From positions 3,472,001 through 3,536,000 of the forward strand of contig NZ_CP107845.1 in the NCBI RefSeq assembly GCF_041431415.1: a stretch of 64,000 bases of DNA, given 5' to 3'. This stretch comes from Streptomyces sp. NBC_00513 (lineage in GTDB: Bacteria > Actinomycetota > Actinomycetes > Streptomycetales > Streptomycetaceae). Made by a program: the position numbers and the translations under genes. The notes under the pieces are model-generated. The model had not been told where the DNA came from. It saw only the letters and a program-made list of their open reading frames with translations, and ran no database searches. This document shows positions 56,505 to 64,000 of the stretch, in pieces; position 1 is the stretch's first letter; each line of letters starts with the position of its first letter.

Positions 56505-59500
56505 TCGGATTCCGCCTCTCGGGGCGTCGGTTGAGTGCTGAGCAGGGCCGCGATCCGACGGTCGGGTTGGGCGCTCAGGTCTGCGAGCAGCGTTGCGTAG
56601 GAAGAAAGGAGGTCTTCGGCAGTGCGCCCGTCCCACAGGTCGGCCGAGTACTCCAGGAACGTGCGGTAGCCGAGGGACGGGTCCCGGCGGGGCGAGAGCC
56701 CGAAGACGAGCTCGGCCCGGCTCACCGGCGGTGCGAGGTCCTCCACCTCCACGTGGAGGCCGGGGATCTCGATGTCGGTGTCGGGGTAGTTCTGGAACCC
56801 GAGGACGTACGGCACCCGGTCGGGCACCTCGGTGGCCCCGGCGTCCCGCATCGCCCGCATGATGCGCGCGGTGGGCAGGACGTTGGCCATGACGGCCATG
56901 GCCTCCGCGCCGGTCCGGCCCACCAGGTCGGCGAAGCTCTCGTCCGGGTCGACGCGGACACGGACCATGACGGCGGTCGACGTCATCGCCACGAGCGATT
57001 CGAACTCGACGCGCTCGCGGTTGGCGTACGGGACGCTCAACAGGATGTCCCGCACGCCGGAGAGCCGGGCCAGGTGGACACCGAGCGCCGCCGCCGACAC
57101 CGCGAACGGGGTGACCCTGCGGGCCGTCGCCAACCTCTCGACGGCCGTGCGGACGGCGCCGGGCACCACGCCGCGGATCGTGCCGCCGTCGCCGCTCGAC
57201 TTCTCGGGCCGGGGCCGGTCCGTGGGGATGTCGGAACGGGTCGGCACGCCTTCGAGGTACGCCGCGCAGTACGCGGCCCGTCGGGCCTCGGTCGCGGGGT
57301 CCCTCGTCGCCCTCTGGTGGCGGGCGTAGTCCGTCGGCTGGGAAGCCGGCGCCGCGAGGGTGTGCGCCCTGCCCTCGGCGGCGGCCGTGTACAGCTCGGC
57401 GAGCTCGGAGACGAGCATCGAGTGCGCCCATCCGTCGGCGGCGATGTGGTGCAGGACGAACATCAGCAGCCACTCGTCCTCGGCGAGCCGCAGCAGCTTC
57501 GGCGGGGCCAGCGTCGAACGGGTGATGTCGATGGGGGTGTCCGCCAGCCGGCGGCACACCCGGTCGGCCCGTGCGGTCCGCTTCGCGGGCGCCAGCCGGG
57601 TCAGGTCCTCGATCGGGAGGCGGACGGGCCGGGCGGCCAACACCTCCTGGCACCATTCCCGGCCGGTGCGGGGGTCCTGGGCGGTGCGGGGGTCCTCGGC
57701 GGTGCGGGGGTCCTCGGCGGTGCCGGGGTCCTGGACGGTGCCGGGGTCCGGGGCAGGGGCTCGGCCCGTGCCGGGGTCCCGGGCCGTGTCCGGGTCCCGG
57801 GCGAAGCGCAGGCGGAGGGCCTGGTGGCGGGCCACCAGTTCGGTGAGCGCGGCGCGCAGCGCGTCGGGTTTCAGGGCGCCCCGGAAGCGGATCCTGGTGG
57901 GCATGTTCCAGACCTGCGGCTGCGGCACGGAGAGGTGACCCGCGATCATCCGCTCCTGCTGGTCGCTGACCGGCGCCCGCTCGACGACCTCGCCCTCGCG
58001 CGGGGCGGGAACCTTCACGGGCCGGACCGGCGGCGGGTCCTGCGCGATCACCGGGTCCTGCGCGGCGTCCCGGTCCTGCCCGCCGGTCGGGTCCTGCCCG
58101 CCCGCCAGTCGGCGGGCCATCGCGCCCAGGTTGGCGTCCGCGAAGAAGTCCGCCATGGCGAAGTCGACGTCCAGCGTCTCGCGCACCCGGTTGATCAGGC
58201 GGATCGCCGATATCGAGTTGCCGCCCAGGTCGAAGAAGTCCCCGTCGTCCGGCACCTCTTCGACCTTCAGGACCGCCTTCCAGATCGTCCGCAGCTCCTG
58301 CGGAACCTGGTCGGCGGACACGACGACGGCGGGGCCGGCCGCGGTGTCCCGAACCCGTTCCGCATCGCCGCCCGCCATCGCGGCGAGGATCCGGTCGAGG
58401 TCGTCCAGGTGGGCGCGCGCCGTCGCCGCGTCGAACAGGTCGGCGTCGTAGCGCAGGCGCAAGCGCAGGCCGGAGCCGCCGCGGATGGCCATCAGGGCCA
58501 TCTCCAGCGGCGCCGACTCCGTGCCGCCGGGCACCTCCCGGGCGCGCAGTCCGGGCAGGCGGATGCGGGTCAGGGGCGCGGTGTCGAGATCGGCCGACAC
58601 GGTGATCAGCGGGCGCGGGTGGCCCCGGTCGGGGTTGACGGCGGTCATCAGCGCGTCGAGGTCGACGTGTTGGTGGGCGTCCGCGTCGAACAACGCGTCA
58701 CGCGTGGCGCGCACGGCGTCGGTGAGGGGCGTCGTGTCCGTCAGGGACACCCGCAGGGGCAGCACGGAGACGTGGAAGCCGACCGTGTCGGCGGTCTCGG
58801 GCGTACGCCGGCCGAAGGTGGAGCCGACGACGAACTCGTCCTGCCCGGACCGCTCGCGCAGGACGAGCTGCCAGCCGGTCAGGAGCGTGGCGAAGAGCGT
58901 GACGCCCCGTTGCCCGCTCCATTCCTGGAGCGCGGAGGTGCGGGCGGCGTCGAGCCGGATCTCGGCGGCCGCGCCCCTCCCGGCCACCCGGCGTTCCCGG
59001 GGGCGGTCGGTGGGCAGGGCGAGCGCGGCCGGCGGCGGCGTGAGCCGGTCCTGCCACCAGCGCAGGTCGGCCGGGTCCCGGTCGGGCTCGGGTGCGCCCA
59101 CCGTGGTGCCGGCTGGCGCGGTGAAGCGGGCGGCGCGGCCCTCGACGGCGGCCGTGTACAACTCCTCCAGGTCGGCGGCGAGCAGGGCGGCGGAGTGCCC
59201 GTCGGTGACGATGTGGTGCATGCCCAGCACGAGGACGTGCTCGTCGTCGGCGAGGGCCAACAGGCGGGGGGTGAACAGCGGTCCCTCGGCCAGGTCGTAC
59301 GGCCGCGTGCTCTCCCGCGTCAGGACGGCGGCTACGGCGGCGTCCGCGTCGGCGTGGTCCCGCAGGTCGCTCGACCGCAGCGCGACGTCCGCGTCGGCCC
59401 GGACGACCTGTCGGACCGTCTCGTCCCCGGTGCCCGTGCGGAACACGGTCCGCAGCGCGGCGTGCCGTTCCACGAGGCCGGCGACGGCCTCGCCGAGGGC

Positions 59501-62359
59501 CGCCGTGTCCAGGGCGCCGCTCAGCCGTACCGCCTGGATCTCGTTGTAGGCGGCCGGGTCCCCGATGAGCTGGGACGCGAGCCAGATCCGGCGCTGGGCG
59601 TCGGTCGCGGGCGCGGACACGTCGACAGACCCCTCGACGGGATCGGCTTCGGCTTCGACGGCCACCTCGCCGGGGTCGTGGAACCGGGCCCGCAGCGCGT
59701 CGAGCCGTTCCAGTCCGGACCTCATCAGGTCGGCCGGCATGCCGAAGTCGACGAGGGAGGCGATCTCGTCGACGCCCGCCCGTCGCAGTGCTTCGACCAC
59801 CGGGACGCAGGTCTCGGGCGTGCCGATCAGGGCGCGTTCGTCGCAGTACCGGTCGTACGCCCGGCGGAAGAGGTAGTCGAGGTCCTCGTCGCTCGCGCCG
59901 GCCACGTCCTGGGGGTTGCTCGTCAGTGCGCCCGCGGCCGAGCGCATCTGGAGCGAGGACCGCAGGTAGCGGCTCATCGGCTCCAGCGCCTGCGCCCGCG
60001 CCGTCGCGTGGTCCTCGCCGAGGTACGTGTGCAGGAGTACGGTCACGCGGCCCGCGTCGGGGTCGAGGCCGTGCTGCTCACGCGCCTTGCGGTAGTGGCG
60101 GACGTTCTCCGCCAGCTCGGCGATCGTCTGGTTCATCAGGTTGGTGACGATGCCCAGGTCGCGTTCCGCCGCCTCCTCGTACGAGTCCCGGCGCCCGGAG
60201 GTGGCCAGGAACATCGGGGGCTCGGCCTGCACCGGGCGGGGGTGGACCCGGATCCCGACCTCCGCGCCGCTCCCCGTGGTCCGGCGCAGGGTTCCGCCGC
60301 GCCACAGGGTCCGTACGTCGTCCAGGTGGGCGAACCCGATCTCCTTGCGGCGCGCGAAGCGGTCCGGGTGGAGGGCGAAGTCCTGGGCGTGCCAGCCGGT
60401 GGCGCAACCGATCCCGACCCGCCCGCCGGACAGGTTGTCGACGACCGACCACTCCTCGGCGACACGGACCGGGTCGTGCAGCGGCAGGACCACGGAGCCG
60501 GCGTTCAACCGGATGCGGTCGGTCTCCCGGGCCAGCGCTGACGCGAGGACGGCCGGGTTGGGGAAGAGGCCGCCGAAGGAGTGGAAGTGCCGTTCGGGAA
60601 CCCACAGCGAGCTGAAGCCGCGCTCGTCGGCGAAGCGGGCCGTCTCGATGATCCGCGCGTACGCGTCGGCGGGCCGCGGCGCGTGCCCACCGGCGTCACC
60701 GGCGGGCCCGTCGTCGGCGTCGGGGTAGTCGCCGAAGAAGTACATCCCGAAGTCGGGGGCGGGCCGGGGGCGGGCGGGCCGCGCGGTCGGCCGCGACCGG
60801 AGGGCCGGGCGGGTGGTGGGGAAGAAGCCGCCGGCGCGCAGGGCGCGCAGCGAGTCCTTCACCGCGTCGGAGACCCGTTCGACGTCGCCGTCGGTGTGGG
60901 CGGTGGACAGGTAGAAGCTGCGCCACTCCCAGACGTAGACCCCGCGCGTCAGGAGGTGCTGGTACAGCAGTTCCATGTCGGCCCGGTGGGTGAACCGGAA
61001 CATGGAGCCGAAGTGGGCCAGTTCCAGGGGGAATTCCTCGTCCCGGAAGAAGCCGTTCAGGTCGTCGGCGAGGGCGTCGGTCCTGGCGTTGAGCCGCTCC
61101 TGGAGGGCGGGGCCCTCGGCGGTGAGGTGAGTGAGGACCGCCTTGGCCGCCGCCATGGACAGCGGGTGCTGCATGTACGTGCCGCCGAAGAAGGTGGTCT
61201 CGACCTCGGGCCGGCTGTCGTCGCCGTACCGCCAGAAGCCGCCGTCCACCCCGTCCAGGATGTCCGCGCGGCCGGCTATCGCCCCGATCGGGAAGCCGCT
61301 GCCCAGCGCCTTGCCGTAGGTGGCGAGGTCGGGGACGACGCCGAAGTGGTGCTGTGCGCCCCGGGGGTGGGGGCGCAGGCCGGTGAGCATCTCGTCGAAG
61401 AGCAGCACGATGCCGCGCCGCCGGGTGAGTTCGCGCAGGGTGCGCAGGAACGCGACGGGGCGCAGTGCGGGGTTGCGGCACTGGACCGGTTCGACGATGA
61501 CGGCGGCGATGGTGTCGCCGAGCGCGTCGATGGTCTCCAGGGCTTCCTGGCTGCCGTATTCGAGGACGAGGAGTTCGGCGACGGCGCTGTCCGGGATGCC
61601 CCGGGCGACGGGCACGGCGCGTGCGGCGTCCGGGCCGGGGCGGCCCAGTACCGAGTCGATGTGTCCGTGGTAGGAGCCGCGGAACATGACGACGCGGTCG
61701 CGTCCGGTCGCGGCGCGGGCGAGGCGCAGGGCGGCCGAGTTGGCCTCCGTGCCGGAATTCGCGAACGCCACCCGTTCCAGGCCGGTGAGGTCGGCGAGGA
61801 GTTGGGCGACCTCACCGGCCTCGACCGGCCGGGGGCCGAACCGCAGACCGTCGTCGAGGTGCTCGCGCACGGCCGCCGTGACGAACTCCGGCTCGTGCCC
61901 GAAGAGCAGGGCGCCGAAGCCCATCGTGATGTCGGTGTACTGGTTGCCGTCCACGTCCGTGAGCCGTGCGCCGCGCGCCGAACGGGCCACCAGCGGGTAC
62001 AGGGTCTCCTTGGTGGAGCGGCGGAAGCCGACGACGGCCCGGCTGTCGGCCAGTACGGCCCGTCGGCTCTGGGCCAGCTCCTTCGACGTGCGGGTGCGCG
62101 CGACCAGGCGGCGGCCGAGCTCGGCGGCGTGGGCGCGCTGGGCGCGGTCGGCGCCGTCGCCGACCATCCCGGAACCCTCGGGCAGCACGACGCGCGGGCC
62201 GTGCGAGGACGGCGGCTCCGGCGGGGGCGGCGGGGGCGGTGTCGGTGGCGTCGGCTCGGGCGATGGCGGCGGCGGCGTGAGGCGGTCCCTGGCGGCGGCG
62301 AGCTGCGCCGTGAGCTGCCGGGAGAGCGCGGCGGCCCGGTCGGCCGCGGTGCCGGTCAT
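56501..62359 (-). CDS. Hybrid megasynthase: aminotransferase-LLM monooxygenase-C-PCP-C
   Basis: A 1952-residue assembly-line protein. Order: docking-like helix and Pro-rich linker (1-60); class III PLP aminotransferase (about 90-510; ANSGTEANSAALRLARAATG, PLP Lys at about 349 in TYGKALGSGFPIGAI); luciferase-like FMN monooxygenase (about 533-893; LNAGSVVLPLHDPVRVAEEW); condensation domain 1 (about 910-1320; HHIVTDG at about 1050); peptidyl carrier (FFDLGGNSISAIRL, Ser about 1381); condensation domain 2 (about 1455-1940; HHIAADG at about 1638). There is no adenylation domain. ATG 62359 overlaps the PKS stop by ATGA. By analogy with microginin-type synthases, AMT and MOX turn a beta-ketoacyl-ACP into a 3-amino-2-hydroxyacyl unit. 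Confidence 0.92.
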   Translation of the reverse strand: MTGTAADRAAALSRQLTAQLAAARDRLTPPPPSPEPTPPTPPPPPPPEPPSSHGPRVVLPEGSGMVGDGADRAQRAHAAELGRRLVARTRTSKELAQSRRAVLADSRAVVGFRRSTKETLYPLVARSARGARLTDVDGNQYTDITMGFGALLFGHEPEFVTAAVREHLDDGLRFGPRPVEAGEVAQLLADLTGLERVAFANSGTEANSAALRLARAATGRDRVVMFRGSYHGHIDSVLGRPGPDAARAVPVARGIPDSAVAELLVLEYGSQEALETIDALGDTIAAVIVEPVQCRNPALRPVAFLRTLRELTRRRGIVLLFDEMLTGLRPHPRGAQHHFGVVPDLATYGKALGSGFPIGAIAGRADILDGVDGGFWRYGDDSRPEVETTFFGGTYMQHPLSMAAAKAVLTHLTAEGPALQERLNARTDALADDLNGFFRDEEFPLELAHFGSMFRFTHRADMELLYQHLLTRGVYVWEWRSFYLSTAHTDGDVERVSDAVKDSLRALRAGGFFPTTRPALRSRPTARPARPRPAPDFGMYFFGDYPDADDGPAGDAGGHAPRPADAYARIIETARFADERGFSSLWVPERHFHSFGGLFPNPAVLASALARETDRIRLNAGSVVLPLHDPVRVAEEWSVVDNLSGGRVGIGCATGWHAQDFALHPDRFARRKEIGFAHLDDVRTLWRGGTLRRTTGSGAEVGIRVHPRPVQAEPPMFLATSGRRDSYEEAAERDLGIVTNLMNQTIAELAENVRHYRKAREQHGLDPDAGRVTVLLHTYLGEDHATARAQALEPMSRYLRSSLQMRSAAGALTSNPQDVAGASDEDLDYLFRRAYDRYCDERALIGTPETCVPVVEALRRAGVDEIASLVDFGMPADLMRSGLERLDALRARFHDPGEVAVEAEADPVEGSVDVSAPATDAQRRIWLASQLIGDPAAYNEIQAVRLSGALDTAALGEAVAGLVERHAALRTVFRTGTGDETVRQVVRADADVALRSSDLRDHADADAAVAAVLTRESTRPYDLAEGPLFTPRLLALADDEHVLVLGMHHIVTDGHSAALLAADLEELYTAAVEGRAARFTAPAGTTVGAPEPDRDPADLRWWQDRLTPPPAALALPTDRPRERRVAGRGAAAEIRLDAARTSALQEWSGQRGVTLFATLLTGWQLVLRERSGQDEFVVGSTFGRRTPETADTVGFHVSVLPLRVSLTDTTPLTDAVRATRDALFDADAHQHVDLDALMTAVNPDRGHPRPLITVSADLDTAPLTRIRLPGLRAREVPGGTESAPLEMALMAIRGGSGLRLRLRYDADLFDAATARAHLDDLDRILAAMAGGDAERVRDTAAGPAVVVSADQVPQELRTIWKAVLKVEEVPDDGDFFDLGGNSISAIRLINRVRETLDVDFAMADFFADANLGAMARRLAGGQDPTGGQDRDAAQDPVIAQDPPPVRPVKVPAPREGEVVERAPVSDQQERMIAGHLSVPQPQVWNMPTRIRFRGALKPDALRAALTELVARHQALRLRFARDPDTARDPGTGRAPAPDPGTVQDPGTAEDPRTAEDPRTAQDPRTGREWCQEVLAARPVRLPIEDLTRLAPAKRTARADRVCRRLADTPIDITRSTLAPPKLLRLAEDEWLLMFVLHHIAADGWAHSMLVSELAELYTAAAEGRAHTLAAPASQPTDYARHQRATRDPATEARRAAYCAAYLEGVPTRSDIPTDRPRPEKSSGDGGTIRGVVPGAVRTAVERLATARRVTPFAVSAAALGVHLARLSGVRDILLSVPYANRERVEFESLVAMTSTAVMVRVRVDPDESFADLVGRTGAEAMAVMANVLPTARIMRAMRDAGATEVPDRVPYVLGFQNYPDTDIEIPGLHVEVEDLAPPVSRAELVFGLSPRRDPSLGYRTFLEYSADLWDGRTAEDLLSSYATLLADLSAQPDRRIAALLSTQPTPREAESE
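57664..57800. repeat. 18-bp tandem repeat inside condensation domain 2
   Basis: About five imperfect copies of an 18-bp unit (GGTGCGGGGGTCCTCGGC) followed by degenerate copies, coding for AEDPRT/QDPGT hexapeptides. They sit between RHQALRLRFARD and GREWCQEVL, i.e. in a surface loop early in the condensation domain, and lengthen it by about 45 residues. The frame is preserved. Confidence 0.8.
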
Positions 62360-64000
62360 CGGGCGCGCTCGGCACCGAGCAGGGTCATGGCCTCGGACAG
62401 CTGCACCAGCATGGCGGCCTGGGTCTCGGCCAGCAGGTCGATCTGGCGGCTCAGCTCGGCGATCTCCGCGCGGTGCGCGTACTCGGTGGCCGAGGGACGC
62501 GCGGATTCCACGACGGGTGCGGGTGCCAGTACGGGTACGGGCGCGGGCGCCGGTACGGGTGCGGGTGCCGGTACGGGTGCGGGTGCCGGTGCCGGTGCGA
62601 GCACGGTCAGCGGGGCGGGCTCCTCGGGCTCGGCGAACAGGGGGGTGCCCGAGCCGACCGAGGAACCGGATGCACCCGAGGAACCGGACGCACCGCCGTC
62701 GACCGAGGAACCGAACGCGCCCGAGGAACGCGAGGCGATCAGGCGGGCCGTCAGCTCCGGGGTGCCCGCGTCCTCCAGCACGTCGCGGATCGCGATCCGC
62801 ACCCCGAACTCGGCCTCCAACTGCCTGAGCATGCCGATGAGTTGCAGCGAGTCGGCACCGAGACCGATGAACGTCTGCCCGGCACGGACCTCGGCGAGGT
62901 CGTAACCGAGGTGGCGCGCGGTGAGTTCGAGTACGCGCCTGAGTACGTCCCGTTCGGTCATGCCGTCCTCCATGGAGCCTTGGTTCGTGGGTGCGCGGTC
63001 CGCCTCGGGACCGGAATGCGGTGGGGGCCCGGTCCAGTACGACCGGCGCTGGAAGGGGTACAAGGGCAGCGGGACGCGCCGACCGGCACAGCCGTCGAGG
63101 AGCGCGGCCCAGTCGACGGAGACGCCGGCGCAGTGCAGTCGGGCCACCGCCGTCCACGGGCCGTCCGCGTCGGCGCCCGGATCGCCGCCCTCGCGCCGGA
63201 CGGGCGTGGCGGGCCAGGTGGGGACGCAGGTGGCGTCGGGTACCGCCCGGCGGGCCAGGCCGGTCAGGGGTGCGCCGTGTCCGAGCTCGACGAGGACTCC
63301 GACGGGCGCGAGGGTGCCCAGTGCCGCGTGGAAGTCCGCCGTGTGCCGGGCCTGACGGACCAGGTAATCGGCATCGGGGAGCCACCCGATCGGCCGGGTC
63401 CGGCCGTCGAGCCCGCTGACGAACTCCACCTGTACGGGTTGGAGTTCGACTTTGTCGGCGACGGCGCGGAACTCGTCCAGCACCGGGTCGAGCAGCGCGG
63501 TGTGGAAGGCGCGGTCCACGGGCAGCGGTTCGCTCGTCTCCCCGCGTTCGGCGAGCCAGGAGCGGGCCGCCTCCACAACGGCCGGCCGGCCCGCGACGAC
63601 GTGCTGCGCGGGCCCGTTGGACACGGCCAGTTCGAGGCGGCCGTGCGCCGACCGTCCGAGGGCGTCGAGGAGTTCCCGTACCCGTTCCAGGGGGCTGAAC
63701 ACGGCCAGCATGGCGCCGGGCTCGGTGCCCTGCATGAGCCGGCCGCGCCGGCACAGCAACCGCATGCCGTCCTCGACCGTGAGGGCGCCCGCGACGCACA
63801 GGGCCGCGTACTCCCCCACGCTGTGCCCGGCGACGGCGGACGGGGTCACGCCCAGGTGCCGCCAGAGCCGCGCCTGGGCGACCTGGAGGGCGAAGATCGC
63901 CGGTTGGGCGAAGTCGGTGCCCCACCGGCCGGGTCCCTCACCGGCGACGACCCGGGCGAGGAAGTGGTCCTCCCCGGTCTCCTCCCGGTGGATCCGGGCG
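62356..64000 (-). CDS. Type I PKS module, AT-ACP part (5' end outside window)
   Basis: The C-terminal 547 residues of a modular PKS; the KS should lie beyond the right edge. Acyltransferase: FAQPAIFALQVAQARLW, then GHSVGEYAALCVAGAL with the active Ser, and VDRAFHTALLDP, where AFH matches malonyl- rather than methylmalonyl-specific ATs. After PLPLYPFQRRSYW comes an acyl carrier protein (FIGLGADSLQLIGML, Ser codon 62848-62850). No ketoreductase, dehydratase or enoylreductase lies between, so the beta-keto group is kept for the next protein's aminotransferase. A Pro/Ala/Val repeat linker and a coiled-coil docking tail (RAEIAELSRQIDLLAETQAA) end the protein. Confidence 0.92.
   Translation of the reverse strand, partial: ARIHREETGEDHFLARVVAGEGPGRWGTDFAQPAIFALQVAQARLWRHLGVTPSAVAGHSVGEYAALCVAGALTVEDGMRLLCRRGRLMQGTEPGAMLAVFSPLERVRELLDALGRSAHGRLELAVSNGPAQHVVAGRPAVVEAARSWLAERGETSEPLPVDRAFHTALLDPVLDEFRAVADKVELQPVQVEFVSGLDGRTRPIGWLPDADYLVRQARHTADFHAALGTLAPVGVLVELGHGAPLTGLARRAVPDATCVPTWPATPVRREGGDPGADADGPWTAVARLHCAGVSVDWAALLDGCAGRRVPLPLYPFQRRSYWTGPPPHSGPEADRAPTNQGSMEDGMTERDVLRRVLELTARHLGYDLAEVRAGQTFIGLGADSLQLIGMLRQLEAEFGVRIAIRDVLEDAGTPELTARLIASRSSGAFGSSVDGGASGSSGASGSSVGSGTPLFAEPEEPAPLTVLAPAPAPAPVPAPAPVPAPAPVPVLAPAPVVESARPSATEYAHRAEIAELSRQIDLLAETQAAMLVQLSEAMTLLGAERAR

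Noticed and set aside
56531..60541. A 1336-codon open frame opposite the megasynthase
   Set aside because: It is the antisense shadow of NRPS domains that have exact catalytic motifs.

Overview
This is a high-GC actinomycete chromosome segment, almost certainly Streptomyces. It carries an HrdD-type sigma factor, chaplins and rodlins, a SpoIIE-type phosphatase, GTG/TTG/CTG starts and GC-rich third positions. As far as I can recall, the core genes (moaC-moeA-galU, mscL, hrdD next to a pat/bar-like acetyltransferase) sit together in S. coelicolor too, with accessory blocks here between them. No tRNA, rRNA, insertion sequence, prophage or CRISPR array was seen.

Layout. 1-10 kb: molybdopterin genes (moaC, cut by the left edge, and moeA) with galU, a folate salvage enzyme, a penicillin-acylase-family Ntn hydrolase, a cation/proton antiporter with a CTG start, and an MFS exporter behind a long structured leader. 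10-19 kb: a zinc-ribbon FmdB protein under a CIRCE-like operator, mtnP, an AhpD-like protein, a SAF/RcpC-like protein, mscL, a narK remnant flanked by tandem repeats, ltrA, a P450 and several small secreted or hypothetical proteins. 19-23 kb: a PAS-GAF-PP2C-HATPase signalling protein and a flavin oxidoreductase.

23-36.4 kb: an exopolysaccharide locus. Eight mostly overlapping minus-strand genes encode a GT4-type glycosyltransferase, a phosphoglycosyl transferase, an O-antigen-ligase/polymerase, a Wzx/MurJ flippase, a polysaccharide deacetylase, a second glycosyltransferase, a Wzz-like protein and a FemAB-like acyltransferase. Next to them are a secreted GH26-like hydrolase with a Pro-Thr-Pro stalk and an ATP-grasp enzyme. 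Together they fit assembly, export, trimming and modification of a lipid-linked surface polysaccharide. 36.4-42.3 kb: a surface-protein island with two rodlins, two short chaplins, one long LADTG-anchored chaplin and three further secreted proteins. Several genes end in strong hairpins, and the two rodlins share a promoter resembling those read by the developmental sigma factor BldN.

42-54 kb: VKOR, an orphan sugar kinase, two drug-exporter/regulator pairs (EmrB-like with a WYL regulator; EmrB-like with TetR), each with visible operator palindromes, hrdD, a GNAT acetyltransferase, a DODA-type dioxygenase and a secreted M6-type protease preceded by a Crp-like site.

54.3-64 kb: the 3' part of a hybrid PKS-NRPS gene cluster that runs off the right edge. 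A PKS with AT and ACP and no reductive domain is coupled by an ATGA overlap to an aminotransferase / luciferase-like monooxygenase / C-PCP-C protein. That protein is coupled by ATGA to an M18 metallo-aminopeptidase, and a type II thioesterase with Cys in the nucleophile position follows. The chemistry predicted is a beta-amino-alpha-hydroxy acyl head group, the warhead of aminopeptidase inhibitors such as microginin and amastatin. The aminopeptidase is therefore a candidate self-resistance target. This is the most interesting part of the window.
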